Below, piece after piece: positions 50,858 through 60,218 of a stretch of 64,000 nt of DNA (its first letter is position 1; each line of letters starts with the position of its first letter). A program made the position numbers and the translations under genes. The stretch comes from Paenibacillus_L residui (GTDB taxonomy: Bacteria; Bacillota; Bacilli; Paenibacillales; NBRC-103111), in NCBI RefSeq assembly GCF_042677205.1, contig NZ_JBHTIU010000003.1, forward strand, positions 62,001 through 126,000, given 5' to 3'. The notes beneath the pieces were generated by a model. It made no database searches, was not told the origin of the DNA, and worked only from the letters and a program-made list of their open reading frames with translations.

Positions 50858-53833
50858 ATGGCTTACACAAATAAAGGGAACAGATCCCGGTTTACCGCTG
50901 TGATGCTGATCGGCGCCATGCTGACCGGTTTATTCGCTGCGCCGCACAGCGGTCTGGCGGCATTGGCGCCGTCCGCCGCCAAGACAGCTGTCATTTCCGG
51001 TGACGAATCCTCCTTGGAATCCGGCCCCTTCTATTACGAGATTCGCCAGGAATGGCAGGAGCAGGGCTGGGCGGAAGGGAAGGAGGGGGCTTATGTTCCG
51101 GCGAACCGGCTTGCGGCAAGCTCCGAGCAAGCAGAGGTGCGGATAGGGGCTTATAAGGGCGAGAACGATGTTCTTGTATGGAAGAATGTCAAGGGCTGGA
51201 TCGAATATGAGGTCGAGGCAGAGCAGGACGGGCTGTATGAGCTCGCTTTGGATTATTATCCGCTGCCGGAGGAGGACGGGGGCAACCGGCAAGCCGTTAT
51301 CTTGTCCGTGCGGATTAACGGGGAGCACCCTTTCAGGGAAGCAAGGTCGATTCAGTTCGAGAGACAATTCCGCGATCTGGAGCCGAAATTTGACAAAGAA
51401 GACAACCAGCTCCGATCACTGGTCGAAGAGCTGGGGGAATGGAGGAACCAGCCGTTCCGCGATTCGGAAGGCGCTTATTCACAGCCTCTTCTGTGGCCGC
51501 TGAAGAAAGGAACAAACCGAATTCGTCTGGAAGCCGTCAGACAGCCGCTGGCCATTAAGGCGCTGTACGTAAACCCGCCCCAATCGATTCGGGATTATGC
51601 CGAGGTCAGATCGGAATATCCGGAGGAGTCTTCTGAGGAAGCCCGGCTGATCGAGGTCGAAGCGGAGCATTTTTATTCTAAAAATTCTACGTCCATTCAG
51701 GTCCAGTATGATCGCGATCCGCTCACGACCCCATATTCCATCTATAAAGTAAGGTTCAATACAATCGGCGGGGGGAGCTGGTATCGCAGCAGACAGGCCG
51801 TTACCTGGGAGCTGGACGTGCCGGAGGACGGAAGATACAAGCTCGCCATGCGCGTTAAGCAAAATTTTCATAAAAATCTGTCCGTATTCCGCAGCATTTC
51901 TATTGACGGGGAAATTCCATTTCAGGAAATGAAGCATTACGGGTTTCCCTATGCGACCTCCTGGCAGGGCGTTACGCTGGCGGATAAGGAAGGGGAGCCT
52001 TACGAATTTTATTTGACGAAAGGGACTCACACACTTTCAATGGAAGTCAATTACGAGCCGTTCATCCCTCTGTTGGTCGTTATTGACGGCATGGCGAGCG
52101 AATGGAGAGACATTTCGCTCGATCTGAGAACCGCTACCGGCAACCGGGTGGACGAATTCCGGGTTTGGGACGTGGAGAAGGAGCTTCCCGGCTTGGTGGA
52201 CCGTTTGAAGAAGCTGCATGAGCAGTACAATTGGCTTGCGGAACAAATGATCGCAATTAACGGGATGACCGATACCGTTTCCCAGTCCTTCGAATCGAGC
52301 GCCAAGGACATCGAAGATTTATTGAAGAATCCGAATGAAATTCCATATCGCCAGATTAATATCGGAACGATGCAGGAGAAGCTGGAAACGCAGCGCACGG
52401 CTTTATTAGAGGCTCCGCTGCAGGTGGATAGAATTTATGCCGCCTCCGTGCAGGCGGAATTCCCGAAATTGACGGCCGGCTTCTTCCAGAAGCTGTGGGG
52501 GGCTATAGTCTCCTTGTTCGCTTCCTTTACCGACAGCAACAAGCTGAATGAGCAGAAGGACGAGGAGCTGAACGTCTGGATGCTGTGGGGTCGGGATTAT
52601 GTTGACGAGCTTCAGCAGTTGGCGGACGAGCGATTTACGCCTGAGCATGGGATCAAGGTCAACGTCAATCTGATCCAGTCGAAGGATCTGCTCATTTTGG
52701 CCAAGGCGGGAGGGATTCTGCCGGACATTGCCCTCGGTATTCCCGGAGATATGCCCTTCGAGATGGCGCTGCGCAACGCTGCGCTCGATCTGTCGGAATT
52801 GCCCGGCGCCGGGCCGTTTCTCGACAAGTTCCATCCGGGTGCGATGCTTCCGTATTACTACAACGGCGGATATTACGGTGTCCCGGAAACGATTAATTTC
52901 AAGGTGATGTTCTACCGGAAGGATATTTTGGAGCGCTTGAAGCTGAAGGTGCCGGATACGTGGGAGGAAGTATATGATATGGTGCCTACCTTGCTGCAGA
53001 ATCAAGCGAATTTCTACGTCGATCCGAATGATTTTTCCTATATTTTCTATCAGAACGGGGTCGAGATGTATACTCCGGATGGTTTGAATACCGGGCTGGA
53101 TACGCCGGAGGCCTTCGATTCCTTCAAGCAGTGGACCGATTTATTTAACGTCCATGGAATGGAACGTCAGGTGCAGAGCTTCTATAACCAGTTCCGGAAA
53201 GGCTTCATGCCGATCGGGATAGCTGATTTCAATCAATACATGCAGCTTCTTGTCGCCGCTCCCGAGCTTCTCAATGTATGGGGAATCGCTCCGGTGCCCG
53301 GCACGAAACAGCCGGACGGGTCCATCGTACGCTGGTCCGGGGGCACTAGCCTGCAGACGACAAGTGCCATGCTGTTCCGGGATACGCCCAAGGAAAAGCA
53401 GGAACTCGCTTGGAAATTCCTGCAGTGGTATATGTCGGATGACATACAGACGGAATACGGCCTGAATCTCGAGCAGTATCGCGGGGAGGCGTTCCGCTGG
53501 AATTCGGCCAACATTAACGCGTTCGTTCATATGCCTTGGCGGCCGGAGGATTTGCAGGTCATTCTGGAGCAGTGGCGATGGCTGAAGGATATTCCGAATG
53601 TACCCGGGGGTTACATGACGACAAGAGAGCTGAGCTTCGCCTGGAATCGGGCCACAATAGACGATGAGAACCCGCGGATATCGCTGGAGAAGGCCGTCAA
53701 GCAGATCAAGAGGGAATTGATCCGCAAGCAGCAGGAATTCCGCTTGGTTGATGAGCAGGAGAATGTGCTCAGAACGCTGGAGCTTCCGCAAGTGACGGAA
53801 CCGTGGAAAGGGGTGGATCCGTTTGTCGAGTAA
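50858..53833 (+). CDS. Giant secreted solute-binding protein with two carbohydrate-binding-like domains
   Basis: 991 residues. Signal peptide about 1-32 without a clear lipobox. Two beta-rich modules of similar plan at about 90-235 (WKNVKGWIEYEVEAEQDGLY, LSVRINGEHPF) and 265-420 (VTWELDVPEDGRYKLAMRV, RSISIDGEIPFQEM), each looking like a family 35-type sugar-binding domain. A helical linker covers about 430-555, then a family 1 solute-binding domain covers about 570-880 (ELNVWMLWGRDYVDELQQLA, LPYYYNGGYYGVPETINFKV in part). The domain count makes it about twice normal size. GGAAGGAGG precedes the ATG. Confidence 0.85.
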   Translation: MAYTNKGNRSRFTAVMLIGAMLTGLFAAPHSGLAALAPSAAKTAVISGDESSLESGPFYYEIRQEWQEQGWAEGKEGAYVPANRLAASSEQAEVRIGAYKGENDVLVWKNVKGWIEYEVEAEQDGLYELALDYYPLPEEDGGNRQAVILSVRINGEHPFREARSIQFERQFRDLEPKFDKEDNQLRSLVEELGEWRNQPFRDSEGAYSQPLLWPLKKGTNRIRLEAVRQPLAIKALYVNPPQSIRDYAEVRSEYPEESSEEARLIEVEAEHFYSKNSTSIQVQYDRDPLTTPYSIYKVRFNTIGGGSWYRSRQAVTWELDVPEDGRYKLAMRVKQNFHKNLSVFRSISIDGEIPFQEMKHYGFPYATSWQGVTLADKEGEPYEFYLTKGTHTLSMEVNYEPFIPLLVVIDGMASEWRDISLDLRTATGNRVDEFRVWDVEKELPGLVDRLKKLHEQYNWLAEQMIAINGMTDTVSQSFESSAKDIEDLLKNPNEIPYRQINIGTMQEKLETQRTALLEAPLQVDRIYAASVQAEFPKLTAGFFQKLWGAIVSLFASFTDSNKLNEQKDEELNVWMLWGRDYVDELQQLADERFTPEHGIKVNVNLIQSKDLLILAKAGGILPDIALGIPGDMPFEMALRNAALDLSELPGAGPFLDKFHPGAMLPYYYNGGYYGVPETINFKVMFYRKDILERLKLKVPDTWEEVYDMVPTLLQNQANFYVDPNDFSYIFYQNGVEMYTPDGLNTGLDTPEAFDSFKQWTDLFNVHGMERQVQSFYNQFRKGFMPIGIADFNQYMQLLVAAPELLNVWGIAPVPGTKQPDGSIVRWSGGTSLQTTSAMLFRDTPKEKQELAWKFLQWYMSDDIQTEYGLNLEQYRGEAFRWNSANINAFVHMPWRPEDLQVILEQWRWLKDIPNVPGGYMTTRELSFAWNRATIDDENPRISLEKAVKQIKRELIRKQQEFRLVDEQENVLRTLELPQVTEPWKGVDPFVE

Positions 53834-54824
53834 CCTTCATGCCCCGGTCCGGCAGCACAGGCTTCAGGCTGGACAGAAGAGGAGCCAGCAAACCTTGTCC
53901 GGCAAATTTAAGCATCTTCTCTCGGAAATGTACAAATACAGGCTGTCCTATTTGTTCATTGCGCCATTCGTTCTGGCTTTTACCATATTCATTCTTATTC
54001 CGGTTATTGCAGGAGTGCTGTTAAGCTTTACCTATTTCAACGCGATTGAGTTTCCAAGCTGGGTTGGGTGGAACAACTATCAAAACATTTTCTCCCAAGA
54101 TATCGTTTTTCTGCAGCATGTATTGCCCAATTCGTTCAAATTCGCATTGTTCGTAGGGCCCATAGGCTATGTTTTGTCCTTCATTCTGGCCTGGCTCATC
54201 TCGCAGCTCCCGAACGCCGTCCGCATCTGGTACGCCCTGGCTATGTATGCGCCGTCGCTAACGGCCGGGGTAGCCATGGCGGTCGTCTGGCAGGTGATGT
54301 TTACCGGTGACCGGACCGGATATATCAACAGTTTTTTGCTGCGCTGGGGTTTCATTGACGAACCGATTTATTTCGTTCTGGATGCGGATTACCTGCTGAA
54401 TATTATGATTATCGTCTCCATTTGGTCCAGTATGGGGATCGGTTTCCTGGCCCAACTGGCCGGAATTCTCAACGTAGACCGCACCCTGTACGAGGCCGGA
54501 CGCATTGACGGCATATCCAGCCGCCTGCAGGAAATCTGGTATATCACGATTCCGATGATGAAGCCGCAGATGCTCTTCGCCGCGGTTATGGCCATTGTCC
54601 ATACGTTAAATTCCGGCGGAATAGGAACCGATCTGTCCGGCAGCAACCCAACCCCGAATTATGCGGGACAATTGATGGCGAATCATATTCAGGACTACGG
54701 ATTTATCCGTTTCGAGCTGGGTTATGCAAGCGCTATATCGATCATTCTTCTGTTGATGATGTTTATTCTGAGCCGGTTCTTCTGGTACTTGTTCGGCACG
54801 GAGGAAGGAGGAGAGAAGGAATGA
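53823..54824 (+). CDS. ABC transporter permease, first pair, MalF type
   Basis: 333 residues, six membrane helices, first near YLFIAPFVLAFTIFILIPVI. The coupling motif is EAGRIDGISSRLQEIWYITI (EAA loop). TTG 53823 follows AAGGGG at nine bases and overlaps the previous stop; TTG 53895 (shorter by 24 residues) is also possible. The first 24 residues look disordered. It overlaps the next permease by four bases. Confidence 0.9.
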   Translation: MSSNLHAPVRQHRLQAGQKRSQQTLSGKFKHLLSEMYKYRLSYLFIAPFVLAFTIFILIPVIAGVLLSFTYFNAIEFPSWVGWNNYQNIFSQDIVFLQHVLPNSFKFALFVGPIGYVLSFILAWLISQLPNAVRIWYALAMYAPSLTAGVAMAVVWQVMFTGDRTGYINSFLLRWGFIDEPIYFVLDADYLLNIMIIVSIWSSMGIGFLAQLAGILNVDRTLYEAGRIDGISSRLQEIWYITIPMMKPQMLFAAVMAIVHTLNSGGIGTDLSGSNPTPNYAGQLMANHIQDYGFIRFELGYASAISIILLLMMFILSRFFWYLFGTEEGGEKE

Positions 54825-55699
54825 GGCAAAAATGGAAGGCCGTAATCCGCGTGCTGCGGCGGATTGACCGTACGCAATATTTTCTGTTCGTCCTGTTGAC
54901 TCTGCTATCCGCGTTCATGCTGCTGCCGTTGGTCTATATTTTTAATCATGCCTTCAAGCCGCTTCACGAGCTGTTTCTGTTTCCGCCGACATTCATCGTC
55001 AGGGAGCCGACGACACAGAATTTCATCGAGCTGCTCAATTTGACGCAGAGCACGTTCGTTCCGGTTTCCCGCTATATCTTCAACAGCGTGGTCGTAACGA
55101 TCCTGGCCACGATCGGCATGGTAGTGGTAGGCGCACTGTGCGCTTATCCATTGGCAAAGCATAAATTCCCGGGCTCCAAGCTTGTCTTCGGCACGATTAT
55201 CGTCTCACTGCTGTTCGTTACGGATACGATCGCGATTCCCCGTTATGTCGTCGTTCAGAGCCTGGGCATCATGAACACATACTGGGGTCACGTTCTGCCG
55301 ATGCTTGCGCTGCCCGTAGGGGTTTTCCTGCTCAAGCAGTTTATGGAACAGCTGCCGGACGAATTGCTGGATGCGGCCAAAATCGATGGAGCGTCCGAAT
55401 GGGGAATCTTCACCCGTATCGTCCTCCCGGTCGTCAGTCCGGCCATCGCGACGATTACGATTCTGGCATTCCAATCGGCGTGGGGGAATGCCGAAACCTC
55501 CATCTTCTTCATGCAGGAGGAGTCCATGAAGACCTTGCCGTTCTATATGTCCACCCTAACGGCAAACCTGGCGAATACAGTGGCCAGGCAAGGGGCGGCC
55601 GCTGCCGGAGTGCTGATCATGTTCCTGCCGTCCCTGATCATCTTTCTAATTGCCCAACGCAAGGTCATCACTACGATGGCTCACTCGGGGATCAAGTAA
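54821..55699 (+). CDS. ABC transporter permease, first pair, MalG type
   Basis: 292 residues, six membrane helices (FLFVLLTLLSAFMLLPLVYI at the start). The EAA loop is DAAKIDGASEWGIFTRIVLP. Starts in the stop of the first permease (ATGA). The C terminus AQRKVITTMAHSGIK is the common end of this family. Forms the heterodimeric channel with the preceding protein. Confidence 0.93.
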   Translation: MRQKWKAVIRVLRRIDRTQYFLFVLLTLLSAFMLLPLVYIFNHAFKPLHELFLFPPTFIVREPTTQNFIELLNLTQSTFVPVSRYIFNSVVVTILATIGMVVVGALCAYPLAKHKFPGSKLVFGTIIVSLLFVTDTIAIPRYVVVQSLGIMNTYWGHVLPMLALPVGVFLLKQFMEQLPDELLDAAKIDGASEWGIFTRIVLPVVSPAIATITILAFQSAWGNAETSIFFMQEESMKTLPFYMSTLTANLANTVARQGAAAAGVLIMFLPSLIIFLIAQRKVITTMAHSGIK

Positions 55700-55712
55700 A
55701 GGAGGGGGTAAG

Positions 55713-57824
55713 ATGGAGGCATCCAAACCGCGTAAACGGCTGGCAGGGATATTGATCTTGGTGCTCCTGCTTGCAGTGATATGGCCGATTGCCGCCCATG
55801 CGGAAGTTCCCTTCTCCACCTTCACAAGAGACAGCTTCGGGAGGGTCGTCTACACTCAGCCTGCGTACGCCCCGATAGGGACTATCGGACAGGATATTTA
55901 TATTGAGGATGACAACGGCAATAAGGTGTACTCTCCGCTCAAAGCGCCAAAGGATTTGTTCGTGGACCGGAATGACCATATCTATGTGGCGGACACCGAT
56001 AACAACCGGATCGTTCATTTCGACGAACATGGTGAGGTGGTCCGTGTCCTGACGGTTCCCGAGAGTCCTTTGAACAAACCCCAAGGCTTGTTCATTAACG
56101 AGGCCGGAGATATTTATGTAGCAGATAGCGGAAACCAGCGTGTGGCCAGGCTGAATCGGGAAGGGGAATTCGTTCAGGAATTCAAACGCCCCAAGTCGCG
56201 GTTTATCAATGATTCGTTCGTCTATGAGCCGATCAACATGGTGGTCGATAAACGGGGATTCGTCTATGTCATCTCGCAGGGAAGCTATCAGGGGATTGTG
56301 CAGTTCGACCCGGAGGGAGAATTCTTCGGCTTCTTCGGGACGAATTCAACGGAAGTATCCGTTATGGACCGGATCCGCAGAATGTTCTACACGAAGGAGC
56401 AGCTCAGCCGCCAGGTCAGACTTCTCCCTACGACGATCCGCAATATTGACATTGATGAGCAGGGATTCATCTATTCCGTATCCGGCTCGAAAACCGAGCA
56501 GGTCAAAAAACTGAATATACGGGGAGATAACCTGTGGAAGGAGCTGAGCTTCACCGAGCGCTCCCGCTATTTCCGCAAAGGGGATAGCTACCCCGAGGCA
56601 CAGCTTGCCGACGTCGCCGTGGATGCCAACGGAAATCTGACGGTGATCGATAAGGCCATGAATATCGTCGCCCAGTACGATCCGAGCGGCAAGCTGCTGT
56701 TTTACTGGTCGGGACCGGTAGCGGCGGGAATTCCGCTGGTCGGTATCAATCAGAGCCCCGTGGCGGTCGATACCAACTCGAGCAATGAGATGTTCATTCT
56801 GGACGATTCCCTCAACTTGATTCAGGTGTTCAAACCGACGGAATTCGGAGCGGCCGTCCATACCGCTTACAAGCTGACCCAGGAAGGCAAATATGCGGAA
56901 AGCGAAGCCTACTGGAATCAAGTGGTGCGCCTTAACGCTTTGTTCACTCCCGCTTATGAAGGGCTGGCTCTTTCAGCCTTCCACAAGGAGGATTACAAGA
57001 CCGCATTGGAGATGTATCGTTTGGCCGGTAATGCGGAGGGTTATTCCGATGCTTTCTGGCAGCTTAGGCTGCAGTGGTTTCAGCATAACTTTTCTATTCT
57101 CGCCAATTCAGTGCTGGCTGTCGGCGTTGCCGGCGTCGCCGGGGGCCGGCTGAAGAAGAAATTCGGCTGGCGTTTACTGCCAAGGACCAGGCCGAGATGG
57201 ATGGAGCACATCTGGCTGAAGCAGTTAGGTCACGCCTTCTATATTTTGCGGCATCCGCTGGACGGCTTCAGCGATCTCCGATATTTGAACAGGGGCGGCT
57301 ATATAAGCGCTATTGCACTGCTGGCACTGGTCATTATGATGCTGCTGGCCAAAGTAAATTTGACGAGCTTCAGCTTTAATCCGGTTCCGGCCAATGAGCT
57401 CAGGGGAGCGCCCATCATTGTTACGTTTGCCGTCCTGCTGCTGACCTGGATGATCTGCCACTACTTGATAGGCTCGATCTCCCAGGGGGAGGCCCGCTTT
57501 AAAGACGTGTTCGTAGGGAGCGCTTATGCCCTGTTCCCCATCGTGCTGCTGGGGGTGCCGCTGGCGCTCATATCCAATATCATGACGCTGAGCGAAAATT
57601 CCATATACAGCTTTTTCGAATGGCTGATGATTGGCTGGAGCGGGCTGCTTTTCTTCTGGAAGATCCAGTCTCTGCAAAATTACAGCGTGGGCGAGACGAT
57701 CGTAAATATTCTGTTAACCATTGTGGCGATGATCGCTCTCTGGGTTCTTATTTTCATCATTCTCGGTCTATCCTCGGAATTTGTGGACTTCATCTATACG
57801 CTGTACCAGGAGGTGTCGATGTGA
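55713..57824 (+). CDS. Secreted NHL beta-propeller / TPR / Yip1-domain membrane protein
   Basis: 703 residues in an uncommon order. Signal peptide about 1-30 (ILILVLLLAVIWPIAAHAE). NHL-type propeller about 70-375 with repeats such as PKDLFVDRNDHIYVADTDNN and GDIYVADSGNQRVARLN. Two TPR units about 380-450 (YAESEAYWNQVVRLNALFTP, EDYKTALEMYRLAG). A membrane helix about 459-478, then a Yip1-like domain with five or so helices about 500-700. The propeller should lie outside, tethered to the membrane. AAAGGAGGGGG precedes the ATG 55713; the frame is open from 55650. Coupled to the next gene by overlap. Confidence 0.85.
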   Translation: MEASKPRKRLAGILILVLLLAVIWPIAAHAEVPFSTFTRDSFGRVVYTQPAYAPIGTIGQDIYIEDDNGNKVYSPLKAPKDLFVDRNDHIYVADTDNNRIVHFDEHGEVVRVLTVPESPLNKPQGLFINEAGDIYVADSGNQRVARLNREGEFVQEFKRPKSRFINDSFVYEPINMVVDKRGFVYVISQGSYQGIVQFDPEGEFFGFFGTNSTEVSVMDRIRRMFYTKEQLSRQVRLLPTTIRNIDIDEQGFIYSVSGSKTEQVKKLNIRGDNLWKELSFTERSRYFRKGDSYPEAQLADVAVDANGNLTVIDKAMNIVAQYDPSGKLLFYWSGPVAAGIPLVGINQSPVAVDTNSSNEMFILDDSLNLIQVFKPTEFGAAVHTAYKLTQEGKYAESEAYWNQVVRLNALFTPAYEGLALSAFHKEDYKTALEMYRLAGNAEGYSDAFWQLRLQWFQHNFSILANSVLAVGVAGVAGGRLKKKFGWRLLPRTRPRWMEHIWLKQLGHAFYILRHPLDGFSDLRYLNRGGYISAIALLALVIMMLLAKVNLTSFSFNPVPANELRGAPIIVTFAVLLLTWMICHYLIGSISQGEARFKDVFVGSAYALFPIVLLGVPLALISNIMTLSENSIYSFFEWLMIGWSGLLFFWKIQSLQNYSVGETIVNILLTIVAMIALWVLIFIILGLSSEFVDFIYTLYQEVSM

Positions 57825-60217
57825 TCCGGTTTATGAAAGCGAAACGAAATCTGACTGCCCTGGCCGTGGCCATCGTCCTCTCCTGTATGCCCGTCCTTAT
57901 GGTCTTTGCCGGTCAAGCACCGGTTCAGGCCAAGGAAGACAAAGCAGCGGAGAATGGGAGCCAGGAGGCGTCCAATGAGGGTCAGAAGCCGGCTCCCGGC
58001 AAGGAGGAGGAAGCCAAGCCGGCCGCAGCTAATCCTAACGTGAAGGAGCCGGATTTCCCTAAGGAATCGGCTATGCAAATCGTGGCGGACAATGGGCGGT
58101 ATCAATTGAAGGCAGATCCTAAATCGGGCCATTTCATCGTCTTCAGCAAACAATCGGAACAGGTCTGGAGATCATATCCCGATCCGCAATACTGGAGCAG
58201 TCAGGAAAACTCCAAAGCCTGGAGAGTGCATCTGAAATCCCCCTTCATGTTCCGCTTCGTCGAGTTTAAGGTACGGAGGGATTTGTTGAAGGAATCCAAC
58301 TATTACGAGCAATCCGGTAAAATTTCCTCCTTCGAACGAATAAACGATGGATTTAAAATCACCTATGAGATGCCGAATCTCGGCTTCGTCATCCCGGTAC
58401 AGGTCCGGCTTAAAGACGATTATGTGGAAACAACCGTCCTGGAGGAAGGGCTTAAGGATGTGAAGGAGGCACAGAAGGAGGAGGCTAAGCCCAATACTAA
58501 GGCAAATGCCAAGTCGAACGCCAAGAAAGACCCCGAAGCGAGATTGGTTTCGCTGCGCCTGTTTCCATTTTTCGGCGCTCAAGCATCGGATGGGGAGAAC
58601 GGTTTCCTGTTAATTCCAGATGGCTCCGGAGCGCTGATTGATTTCAAGAAGGACCGCGCGAATACAACCAGCTTTTATAACGAAAGAATTTATGGCGAGG
58701 ATTGGGCTTATAGCAGCGGAACCACCTTCTCCAACCGTCTTCCCGTGCGAATGCCCGTATTCGGGATCAAAGACGGGGACAAAGGATTTGTCGCCGTGGC
58801 CCATCAGGGAGCGGAGTATGCAAGCGTGCTGGCGGCTCCATCCAAATCCTTCAGCCAGTACAATTGGACGACGGTAGAGCAAATTTATCGGTTTAAACAT
58901 TTTCAACCGTCCAATACAAGAAGAACCGCCGGCTTCTATACCTATAGCAAGGAATTGACGGCAGGAGACCGCTCGGTCCGCTACTATCTTCTCGAGGAGC
59001 AGCCGGATTATGCGCGAATGGCCGGCCGGTATCGTCAATACCTGATGGAAGAGGTCGGCTATGAGCGGCTCCCTGCGTCGGAGGAAGGTGTCCGGCTGCA
59101 GCTTCACCTGCTTGGAGGCGATACAGCCAAAGGATTCCTCTGGGATTCCTATCTCCCTTTGACAACAACGGACGAAGCGGAGGAGATCGTACGGCAGCTT
59201 CATTATTTGGGAGTGGAGGATATGTCCGTCGTCTATCTCGGGTGGCAAAAGGGAGGATACAGCAAAGCCGGAGGGCATTTCCCGGTCGACCGGAGATTGG
59301 GCGGGAACGGCGGGATGAAGCGGCTGGCTGATTTTGTCCGCTCCAAAGGCTTCTCCCTCTTTCTGGATGCCCGTTCCTACACCTTCAATAATACGGGCAG
59401 GGATGGATTCCGCGGCAGCCGGGACGGTCTGCGCGATCAGGGATCGTCCGTTATCCGCTTCCGTTCGTGGAACCGGGAGGACGAGACGACCTTCGTCAGC
59501 CCCCGCTTCATGGAGGAGGTGGTCCTCCGGGATATGCAGAAGGTGAAAGAACTGGGTGTGGATGGCCTACTATTCGGAGACGGCATCGGTGATATCCTTA
59601 ATACCGATTACAACGAAAGATATTCCCTGACCCGGACCGAGTCGCTGGAATTGCAGAGGCGTCTGCTGCAGACAGCGCAAGAGGAGCTGGGACGTATCCA
59701 GCTAGCGGAAGGCAACGTATACGCAGGCAAATTTGCAGAGCATTGGGACGGTCTGTCCAATGACTATTCTTATGATTTGTTCGTCGACCGGACGGTGCCT
59801 TTCGCACAGATCGCCCTGCATGGACTGGTCAGCTATTCATTCGAATATGCCAATCTGAGCGGCAACTATACGGAAAACTATCTTCGCGGAATCGAGTATG
59901 GGGCGGAGCCGTCCTTCGTCGTCACTTCCTCCCCTTCCCAGGAGCTGTTGAAATCGAAGTCGCTAAACCGGTATTACAGCACCTACTACAAAGATTGGCT
60001 GGAGCAGATAGTTACCCAATATCAGCTATACAATGATGCTTTGAGCGAGGTTAGAACCGAGTTCATTACGGATCATCGGGCCTTGGCCAAAGGGGTGATG
60101 GAAACGACGTACGCGAACGGACATCGGGTGGTCGTCAATTACAATGCTTATCCTTACTCAAACGAAGGCCTGGTCGTTCAGGCGAATGATTTTGCCGTGA
60201 TTCGGGGAGGGCAGTAA
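57821..60217 (+). CDS. Large secreted DUF5696-type protein, glycosidase-like
   Basis: 798 residues. Signal peptide about 1-37 (VAIVLSCMPVLMVFAG), a low-complexity linker rich in E, K, A and P about 38-75, a beta-sandwich-like part about 85-400 split by another K/A/N-rich insert near 215-235, and a barrel-like C-terminal part from about 420 (DMSVVYLGWQKGGYSKAGGH, FSLFLDARSYTFN, VDGLLFGDGIGDILNTDYNE). The layout recalls galactosidase-type glycoside hydrolases, with acidic residues in GDGIGD as candidates, but no activity can be assigned. GTG 57821, five bases after AGGAGGTG, overlaps the previous stop. Confidence 0.82.
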   Translation: MIRFMKAKRNLTALAVAIVLSCMPVLMVFAGQAPVQAKEDKAAENGSQEASNEGQKPAPGKEEEAKPAAANPNVKEPDFPKESAMQIVADNGRYQLKADPKSGHFIVFSKQSEQVWRSYPDPQYWSSQENSKAWRVHLKSPFMFRFVEFKVRRDLLKESNYYEQSGKISSFERINDGFKITYEMPNLGFVIPVQVRLKDDYVETTVLEEGLKDVKEAQKEEAKPNTKANAKSNAKKDPEARLVSLRLFPFFGAQASDGENGFLLIPDGSGALIDFKKDRANTTSFYNERIYGEDWAYSSGTTFSNRLPVRMPVFGIKDGDKGFVAVAHQGAEYASVLAAPSKSFSQYNWTTVEQIYRFKHFQPSNTRRTAGFYTYSKELTAGDRSVRYYLLEEQPDYARMAGRYRQYLMEEVGYERLPASEEGVRLQLHLLGGDTAKGFLWDSYLPLTTTDEAEEIVRQLHYLGVEDMSVVYLGWQKGGYSKAGGHFPVDRRLGGNGGMKRLADFVRSKGFSLFLDARSYTFNNTGRDGFRGSRDGLRDQGSSVIRFRSWNREDETTFVSPRFMEEVVLRDMQKVKELGVDGLLFGDGIGDILNTDYNERYSLTRTESLELQRRLLQTAQEELGRIQLAEGNVYAGKFAEHWDGLSNDYSYDLFVDRTVPFAQIALHGLVSYSFEYANLSGNYTENYLRGIEYGAEPSFVVTSSPSQELLKSKSLNRYYSTYYKDWLEQIVTQYQLYNDALSEVRTEFITDHRALAKGVMETTYANGHRVVVNYNAYPYSNEGLVVQANDFAVIRGGQ

Positions 60218-60218
60218 T

